Shown: positions 56,511 through 64,000 of the stretch, piece by piece
Position numbering within the stretch: the stretch's first letter is position 1
Layout: each line of letters opens with the position of its first letter
Assembly: GCF_033439725.1 (NCBI RefSeq)
Contig: NW_026944387.1
Span: 372,001 to 436,000 of the forward strand
Direction of reading: 5' to 3'
DNA from: Neurospora tetraspora
Taxonomy: Eukaryota > Ascomycota > Sordariomycetes > Sordariales > Sordariaceae
Length of the DNA stretch: 64,000 bases
The notes under the pieces: generated by a model
Seen by the model: the letters and a program-made list of their open reading frames with translations, nothing else
Databases searched by the model: none
Told to the model about the DNA's origin: nothing
Position numbers and translations under genes: made by a program

Positions 56511-57347
56511 GGTACCTAGGAGAAGTGAACTGTTGGGAGGCAGGGCAACAGAATGGATTGCCCTGATGGGAGGTTAGCCTTCCCCCACCGAATACTAAAA
56601 GTACCTACAAGTTCCATGGTGTTGGCCCTTCCTCTCGCTGTTGTTCCTTGCGCGTGATTCTCTTCATTGAGGCGTCATCTCCAGGGGGTTGGTTGAGTGA
56701 TAGTGGAATCAGACGGTTCCAGGTTGCGGGGAACGCGGCGGGCCGCTGCGGGGCGCCACGCGGACTTAAGCCCACTGCACCCCGCTCCTTTTTTGGTGAG
56801 TTTCCCTCGTGCCGTGACTCTCGGCACATCAGATCGGCCTCTAACAGACGACCCGACCCCATCATCACCCTTCCTTCGTTATCAAATCCTCATTATACGC
56901 CGAAATATGGGGTAACCTGGGCAAGCTTGCCATTGATGTATAACGTTTGTAGTGGTGTGATGTTTGTAGTTGCGCGATGGACTTAAGAGTTAAACCCTAA
57001 CCCTGTGCTCGTTTATCATTCCTACCTACTGTGTAAGCAAGTCACTGTTGATCTCCAGCTGTGTTAGGGTGTAAATGGATATCATGGTCCTTGGTCTGGC
57101 GCTCAACAGCCTAAAGTTGGGGACATTGGTCAGGTCCCTAAAACCAACCCTCTGACCGACTAGCGAGACTCGATTTGACGAGTAGTGGAAGCGTGGAAGA
57201 GATGTGAGAGGAGTCACGACAGAAGAGCAACTGAGGATGTCAGCAGTTTGGGAAGATTGCTGTGCGCCAGGCGTATCGAAATGTGACCGAAATTGATATG
57301 ACCAGCAGTAGCATATTTCTTGCATCGGTTTCCACCTTCGGTTTTTG
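56511..57347. other. Intergenic stretch with a short telomere-like motif
   Basis: No gene seen. AAACCCTAACCCT occurs at about 56991-57003, the second telomere-like site within 4 kb. Confidence 0.45.
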
Positions 57348-57644
57348 CTAGGTTTTGTCGTTTTGGCTAGGCATCGAGGCTTCCTTCATCTCCTCAAACA
57401 ACTCATCAATGCCCCCCAAATTATCCAACCCCCTCACCACCTTACTCACAACCGGCCTGATCCCCTTCTCCCTCACAAACCCCACCATCTCCTCAAACTC
57501 CTTCCTGCTCCCCATCGTGCTCCCCTTCAACTCCACATTCTTCAGCACAACGGATGGCTGCGGCGCAAAGGATATACTGTGCGCTGCCAAGAACCATGCA
57601 GCCATGGGAGCAATGCTGACCAGCGGTTGAGCCGCGCCGTCACA
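57348..57644 (-). pseudogene. Zinc-type alcohol dehydrogenase C-terminus fused to a Gypsy LTR fragment
   Basis: From about 57553 down to 57348 the minus strand encodes the end of a medium-chain dehydrogenase: PSVVLKNVELKGSTMGSRKE, FEEMVGFVREKGIRPVVSKV, VRGLDNLGGIDELFEEMKE. The sequence just upstream (57554-57644) matches part of the Gypsy LTR at 37833-37959, beginning TGTGACGGC on the minus strand. The rest of the gene (GroES-like and cofactor domains) is missing. This is a truncation scar with a partial LTR. An (AT)n microsatellite follows at about 57660-57687. Confidence 0.75.
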
Positions 57645-57852
57645 GGAAATAGTATACAGGTATATATAAGATATATATATATATAAGTGTCCCCCCCCTC
57701 CCGTCTCTCGTCCTAAACTATTTACATCTTTTCCCATTTGTACCTAAATATTACCTATTCACCTGGGAAAGTTTTGGTATAAAAAAGTATAAGAAGGGAG
57801 TTTCCCTCTTCTCGAAGACGAAGCGAGCGATGTATTAAGACATTATAGAGAT

Positions 57853-59424
57853 TTAAACGCCGACGCAAACGTAGTAGCCCAGCCAGATATTGTTGCAAGC
57901 GCTGTTGATCTGCGTGTTCCACGAGTGAATCTTGGTCGAGGTGGTGCCGTACTTACTGGCAATAACGTCGCAGGTGTCTCCGCTGGCAACTGTGTGAGGA
58001 GAAAGAAGAGTGAATTAGTATCGAGTCCTGTAGTAGAAGAAGATAGTGAACGGAAAGGTAGGTAGGTAGGTACTTGCCTTGGTGGAACCTTTTGCAATTG
58101 CCGACCATACCAGGCTGGGTGGGAGTAGGAGTGGCAATCTGTTTGATTATATACACTGGTTAGTACATAACACGGACATGATGGGTTTCAAAGCAGGTAA
58201 GTATGGATAGACAGGAGACACTCACCCCATTGCCGGTGGAAGTAGGCGAAGCGGTAGTCTTGATGGTGGTGGCGCCCACGGTGTGCACACACACGTTGTA
58301 GCCTGCCCACAAGGTGCTGCAACCGGTGCCGATAGCCGGGTTCCAGGCGTAGAACTGGCTCAACGAGACGCTATACTTGTTGGCAATGGCCTGGCACTCG
58401 TCACCGGCCACCACGGTGTGGAACTTGTCACAGTTGGTAGGAATGCCTGTCTGGATGGGCTGGGGAGTGGAGATGCCGTTGCCAGCGGTGGTGGTAGGCT
58501 TGCTGGTAGTAATGACAGTGGTCTTGGTGCTGGTGATCAAGGTGGTCTGATCGGTGGTAGTGCTGACACAGAGATAAGTGTTTGCCCACATGCCCTGGCA
58601 GCTTGCTCCAATGGCCGGGTTCCAGCGGAGAAGCTGGTCAAAGGTGATGCCGTAGAGGTACTGGATGGCGGGACAGTCCTGGCCGCCCGAGACAAAATGG
58701 AACTTGTTGCAGTTGCCAACCATGCCGGCCTGGGTGGGCGACGGGGTGGCAATGCCATTTCCGGCCGTGGTAGTGGCGGTGGCCGGGACAGAAGTAGACA
58801 CGCTAGCACCGCCAATAACGCCGACGCAAACGTTGGTGTTGGCCCAGAGAGTCTCGCAGTTGGCGCCGACGGCAGGGTTCCAACGGTAGAAGTCGGCCCA
58901 CGAGAGACCATACAAGGACTGGACGGTGGCGCAACCTTGGCCGGTGGAGACGAAATGGAACTTGTTGTAGTCCTTGATTATGCCTTCCTGGGTCGGCGTA
59001 GGCGTGATAATGCCGTTACTAACAGTCGAAGTGGTGGTCGGACCGGCAGCGATTGTAGTGGTGGTCTTGGGCTCCTCCTCTTCAGGGGCACCCTAGTTCT
59101 TTTTAGTGCAGTAGGACTGACCGATAACGAGGGAGCAGGAGGCGCCGAGAGACGGATTCTGTCAATGTAGAAGACAATAGTCAGTTCAATGTTCACATAG
59201 GTAGGGTTGGCGCAAAAGATATTACTTACCCATCTCTTCAGCTGAGTCACGGTGATCCAGTTGTACTCGGCAATCTCCTCACAGGTTGAGGAATTCTCGG
59301 CTACTATCCAGTTGGAGCATTCCTCGGCCGTGTTAGGGGCAGTAGTAGTGGGCGGATCGACCAAGTATGCGCGCGCTCTAGCGGCGAGGCTGAGAGCGGA
59401 AAGAGTAACGAGAGACGACTTTAT
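57853..59424 (-). pseudogene. Secreted five-LysM protein, start codon and one codon mutated
   Basis: Exons 59230-59424, 58226-59158, 58078-58138 and 57853-57989 splice in phase. The third intron has a GC-AG donor (GCAAGT). The product would have a signal peptide (KSSLVTLSALSLAARARAYL) and five LysM modules of the fungal Cys-containing type (for example CNKFHFVSGGQDCPAIQYLY, CDKFHTVVAGDECQAIANKY), joined by Thr-rich linkers with TPTPTQ-like repeats. LysM modules bind chitin, and such proteins mask hyphae or act beside LysM chitinases. Two defects: the expected initiator reads ATA (59422-59424), with no other ATG ahead in frame, and a TAG at 59094-59096 lies between modules 1 and 2. Both fit RIP-type transitions. 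If the first module is dispensable, a downstream start might still make a shorter form. Confidence 0.75.
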
Positions 59425-60685
59425 ATTGAAGGAACTGTAGAGACTGTAGAGGAGGTAATGACCGGAGCTGGACGAGACGACCTGAGCGATACAGACATCT
59501 TTTTTGGACCCGAGGAGGCGGACCAAAGGGCAAGTTAAATAGTCATTTCATTGTCAGTGTTTGGAGGTTTGGATCGTGATGATTGATGTTGTTAATGGAG
59601 AAGATCGAATCTTGTCCCGAGGTGTCGTCCATGTCGTGGAAGTCCGCTCCGATTCCGCCCTTCTGGTTCATGTTCCGGTCATTGCATGGTATCATCGTTG
59701 ATGGGTACTTGGTGATGACCAGGTAGTTTGGTAGAAAGGTCTCATGGTTCTCATGGCTCTAGACTTGTGTTGTCGTGTAGTGCGGACGGCCGAAAACAGA
59801 TGCGGACAAAGGACCGAACAAAATTCACAAGCGAATAGTTTCCTCTGGAGCGTTAACCCAGAAGGATCCCTCCGACATGGTCCCGCCTTGTAAGTTACGC
59901 GGGCCGTCCCGGACGCCACAAACGCATAGAGCGTGACTTGCGACCCTGGCCCTAGTTTGCCGATTGCGACATGCAAGGGTGTGGTACCCTGGAAGCCGTA
60001 ATTTTCGAGCTGTTACTAAACGGTATAGTAATTACGCCGTACCTGAACGAATAAGTTTCACTAACAAGGTGTCAGTGCTTGTTTCTCTTCAAGTGCCTAG
60101 TGTGCCGTACTGCCGGAAACCTTTTTCTTTTTGACGGTCACAGTGGTACCTAGGCGATTAGTACCTCTATGCAGAACGCAGGGTTCATATCATCAAAGTT
60201 GGATGCATGTCACATTCCGCACACGACACCAATGCAGGTACCAACTCAACTTCTCCCTCTAGACTAGTTCTTTTTGATTTTCCACTGAAAACTCTTCCTA
60301 ACTAGACATCGACTTCATCTCCGGACATGTCACAATCCGCTTCGGCCCGAGACCGGTCATTTTGGCTAGACCCAACTTCTCGACCCGGCATCACCATCTG
60401 CGGCCTTTCTAGACTTCTTCCTCGGCATCACGTTGGAATCCGACATGCCGACATGCCGACCCCCTCCAGGGCTCACATCTTGAATTCTTGATCCGAATGG
60501 GTTACAATGTGTCTGGAAGCTTTGGCCCTCGACTCTTCAGCTTGAGTCTCTTCTATCCCTACGGCCCTCCTTCGGCCACGTCTCGCGCTGGCGACCTTGG
60601 TCCGCCTTGACCAACTGAGAGCGAGGACAGAGACTAAGAGGACCAAAGTGCAAACTGAAGCCTTGTGCTGTCTCTCATCACGGTC
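59425..60685. promoter_or_regulatory. Divergent intergenic region between two LysM genes
   Basis: About 1.26 kb separate the two starts. No gene or clear core-promoter motif seen. The divergent layout suggests once-shared control. Confidence 0.45.
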
Positions 60686-61955
60686 ATGATGCCTCCCTAT
60701 GTTTTGAGACCCCTTCTTTTGCTAAGCCTCGGCCTTATTGTCCACACCACATCGGCCGCTGTTCAGCTGTTGAACTTTACAGCTACAGACCTTCCAGGGC
60801 TAACCTCAACATGTCGTTCAGTCATCAACCAAGCCATCAACTGCGACCCCGTCTTCCAAGATGCTGCTCGCATTGGTCTTGATGTCATAAAGTTCTGGAA
60901 CGATGACACCCTTTCAAAGTTTTGCACTTCCACCTGCGACGCCGCTCTGTCTACCTGGATGCGCAGAGTCCAAGGTGCTTGTGCCAGTCAGTACTTCGCC
61001 GTCGGAGAGGGATTCGGCCAGTCGCCCGCTGCATATGTCGAGCAATACTATGAGATCTACCGAGCTACTTGTGTCAAAGATCCGTAAGGTTCCCGGGTTT
61101 TCACGTGGTCAAACTTCAATCTTGTGCCAACGACTGACAAGAAGTGTGTCTGACAGGTCTGGAAAGCTATGCAACGCCATCTTCAGGGACGCGGCCAACA
61201 TCGACCCGCTCAACCAAGTCGTGACCGCGACTCCGAAAACCTCCTTCGAATGCAACTCCTGCTATCTCACCATGCTCGCCACCAGATTACAGATGCCTCT
61301 GGCTTCTAATCCTATCTGGGAGAGTGCCTTTACATACCTCACTTCGAGCTGTGGTATATCCACCATGACACTCACTCCTCCTGTACCCTCTACATGGATT
61401 GTTCCGTAAGCCGTATCTTGGACATGCTACTCACCATTTCTTCTAACTGACTGTGGATATGTACTTTAGAATAACGACGACTGGTACAGCTACCTCTACT
61501 GCTAGTGCTGAACCCACAGAAACATGCAGTGGCACGAAATACACCCTCAAAGCGGGAGACACCTGCCTCTCCGTGTCAACCTCCCATGGCATGAGTACGA
61601 TCAACCTGGCCGTTGCCAACCACTTGTCGGCTTTCTGCTATGATTTCCCTACAGAGGGGACATTGTGCATACCCACGGACCGACAATGCACGCCATATAT
61701 TGTAAAGGAGGATGATACCTGCGTGAGCATTGCCGATTCCATTGATACAACCTGGAACAGACTGGTATCATGGAATCCTGAATTGGGAATCAACTGTAAC
61801 AACCTCCAAGACTATGTTGGCCATGTCATCTGCACGTCCAACCCCGGAGGTGGATGGGTTGATCTCAATCCTGAACCGACTGAGAGTCCAAGCGCTACCA
61901 TGTAGGTTCTCTTTCCCCGGGCCTGCCACGTCGGTTTTTTTTTTTTTTTTTTTTT

Positions 61956-62001
<46 letters not shown>

Positions 62002-63283
62002 GTTCACCGCATCATCTAACCAAACACGCTGCAACAGCACAGAAATAGACACCAGAAACTGGACCCCGTTCGGCACCGCGGATTTACCTGCCGAGACCGC
62101 CACAGCCACCATGACCAGCAACTCCACCACGGCTCGGCCTAGCATGATGCCCATTGCCAACGGCACCTTGATGGATTGCGCCCACTATCTCAACCCGCCA
62201 CTCCTGCTCGATTCCATTACCCGAAACACGTCAACCAGGTGTTCGGATATTGCGCGTGCATATGGCGTGAGTGTCAGCGATCTTATCGAGTGGAATCCAA
62301 CACTAGAAGGCACCAACGACGCCTCGTGTGAAGTCAGCACAGACTATCGCTACTGCGTGCAACACTATCTGCAGGAAGAAGAACAGGCTACCAAGTATTG
62401 TATTCGCAAGGAACTCGCGACGCCGGGGTACACGTGCAGTCAGTTTGCCGGAACTCGGGGAATTGATATGGCCGAGTTTGTGGCGTGGAATCCTAGTGTG
62501 GGACCCGACTGCGGAAACTACACAGCAGGTAAGTGTACTCATCTTTGGTCCGTTCTTGTGTGGGTGGTCAGTGTGTGCTAATCTTGTTGTTTTTCGTCAC
62601 GATACAGGAACTGAATACTGCGTCGCCGTCTGGAGATACCGACAGCCAGGTATCATTTCCAACTGCAATAAATTCGTCATGCCCAACACGACCAGTTGGA
62701 TCAAAAAACCGTGCGAAATCATCGAGACAAACTTTGGTCTCAGCCATGCCCGCTTTGTAGCTTGGAATCCCAAAGTGTACCAAAACTGTGCGTATTTTTT
62801 TTTAATTTTTTTTGTTCCCCTTCTCCTTCTCGTCTGGTCTGCATGCATGCCGCATCTTTCAGTTTCTAACATTTGCCATCTTCTTCCCTTTCAACTACAG
62901 GCACCGGTCTCTACCAAGACTACGAATACTGCGTTTCTATCCCCAACTACCGACCAACTTACAGCACTGTTGCAACAACCGCGCGTGTTACTCAGGCTGC
63001 TGTTGCTGACTTTAGAGTTGCTAATGCTGCCAATGCTGACGATGCGGACTTGTCGTCGTCTGTCATCACTGCGAGCGTTGTCTTGTCGGAAAGTGGTAGA
63101 TCTACTACTGCAAGTTCATTGACAAATGTTGCGGTGACAAGCACTTCGCAGCAGCAACAGGATCAAACTAGTAGCGCTACGCGGGTTACGGAGAGCAGCA
63201 ATGTGGAGCAGAAGGCTACAAGTAGTGTAACTGCGGTGGCTACCTCTGGTGAGGTACTCCCTGAAGTGCGGATTCGAGATTAG
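60686..63283 (+). CDS. Secreted multi-LysM protein, six exons, intact
   Basis: Exons 60686-61083, 61157-61405, 61470-61901, 62038-62528, 62608-62787 and 62901-63283 join in phase to 710 residues. A signal peptide (VLRPLLLLSLGLIVHTTSAA) is followed by a Cys-containing N-terminal domain of about 220 residues (CRSVINQAINCDPVFQDAA). Five LysM modules come next, for example YTLKAGDTCLSVSTSHGM, CTPYIVKEDDTCVSIADSI and ARFVAWNPKVYQNC. The tail is Ser/Thr/Gln-rich. The architecture suggests an extracellular chitin-binding protein of the LysM-effector kind. Splice signals are good (TCTAAC branch points). Intron 3 contains unusually long T runs (61935-62000). It is divergent to the decayed LysM gene at 57.9-59.4 kb. 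Confidence 0.88.
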
Positions 63284-63856
63284 GAGGAGGAACGTACGGT
63301 TTGTGGTGTGGTGGTTATAAGGTAGTGCTAGGTCCCAGTTAGAAAATATTGAGGTACAGTACCTTTGTGTAGACGTTTAGGCGCCGGGATACTTTGGAGT
63401 TTGGAGCTTCTGAACTCTGCAGTCTCGCAGTTGTTCGGATCCAAATCACCCAAATGAGGACTCGCTAGGAATTTACCGCTGTATGTACATTGGTACATGT
63501 ATACGTACCATATGCCAAGCCAGACTAACTCATGTACAAGCGGGTACACTAGACTAATCCAGGGAACTGTTCCATTGTCACACTGCCCCACGATTTCCAA
63601 CTTCAGTTGTCTTAGTTGTGTGATGATGTCTGGCAGCTCTTGCTTAAGTGCTTGCTTTGCGTGGCTTTGCTGCAACCTTGCAACAACGAAGATGGCACTG
63701 CTCGCTGCAAACTCGGCAATTCCACATGCCGAGGCACATTGTGTGGCAGTGCGGGGCTGAGTTCTCCCATTACTAGTACGGTACCCATTTGTGAAGTGGT
63801 ATGGAATATAAGACATGTACTGGCTGTCGTCCACGAGACCACGACTCTACCACTAC
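63284..63856. other. Intergenic stretch, no gene called
   Basis: A 168-codon minus-strand frame at 63328-63834 has no recognisable domain and odd composition. I leave it uncalled. Confidence 0.35.
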
Positions 63857-64000
63857 ATGATCCCCATCAACCACTACTTTATGCGAACCAAACGAACAGT
63901 CTGGGGAGTTTTAACTCTCTCGGTTGCTACGTCTGCCTTCTTTTACTTCCGCTTTACTACAACTACCATCGATCTCAGAAAATACAACAACATCTTTTCG
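63857..64000 (+). CDS. Start of a type II membrane-anchored protein (partial)
   Basis: An ATG at 63857 opens a frame that runs to the window edge (48 codons). A short basic N-terminus (YFMRTKRT) is followed by one hydrophobic segment (VWGVLTLSVATSAFFYFRF). This looks like the signal anchor of a Golgi or ER type II protein, for example a glycosyltransferase, or of another DUF3328-like protein. The family cannot be determined from this part. Confidence 0.45.
   Translation, partial: MIPINHYFMRTKRTVWGVLTLSVATSAFFYFRFTTTTIDLRKYNNIFS

Overview
The window is nuclear DNA of a filamentous ascomycete (Pezizomycotina). Protein genes are split by short introns of about 50-140 nt with GT(A/G)AGT-type donors and CTAAC/CTGAC branch points. 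The gene families are typical of that group: HET domains, NACHT-WD40 and NB-ARC/TPR receptors, DUF3328/UstYa, DUF3435, multi-LysM secreted proteins, Tad-like LINEs and chromoviral Gypsy elements. Many dead copies carry stops explained by C-to-T or G-to-A transitions (CAG/CAA/CGA to stop, TGG to TAG, CAC to TAC), and one block is strongly AT-rich. Both point to repeat-induced point mutation (RIP) or similar decay. I cannot name the species.

Layout. 0-3.6 kb: the end of an acidic protein and a gag-like gene. 3.6-14.5 kb: a HET-domain protein, a SAM methyltransferase with a shifted N-terminus, a gene stub, then the central locus. This locus is a nucleoside-phosphorylase-domain protein and a NACHT-WD40 receptor, divergently transcribed. 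They share a Gly/Asn/Gln-rich motif, at the C-terminus of the first and the N-terminus of the second, as in fungal amyloid-signalling effector/NLR pairs. The receptor has twelve 126-bp WD40 units that differ mainly at a few codons. 15.2-19.1 kb: a decayed DUF3435 tyrosine recombinase split by a solo LTR, with a hairpin upstream whose arm recurs at 2.9 kb. 19.4-21.2 kb: an NB-ARC receptor without its repeat domain. 21.4-25.3 kb: a LINE lacking its 3' end. 25.6-29.2 kb: a C2H2/DUF8035-type pseudogene.

29.2-33.7 kb: three decayed DUF3328 genes around an intact GNAT acetyltransferase. 33.7-38 kb: an AT-rich block with LTR remnants and an intact four-exon PRISE-type reductase. 38-41.2 kb: a 5'-truncated chromovirus. 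42.3-44.9 kb: a five-exon DUF4238 gene. 46.2-51.3 kb: a graveyard of NLR-type parts, namely HET-ankyrin joined to a WD40 unit, a TPR half-gene next to a LINE RNase H scrap, and a SesA-like domain fused to TPR. 52-57 kb: sparse, with telomere-like hairpins and a 3'-5' exonuclease gene. 57.3-63.3 kb: an LTR/dehydrogenase scar and two divergent LysM genes, one decayed and one intact (710 codons). The last bases open a new membrane-anchored protein.

Taken together, the window looks like a repeat-rich accessory or subtelomere-like region where self/non-self recognition genes are duplicated, shuffled and broken by transposons and point mutation.
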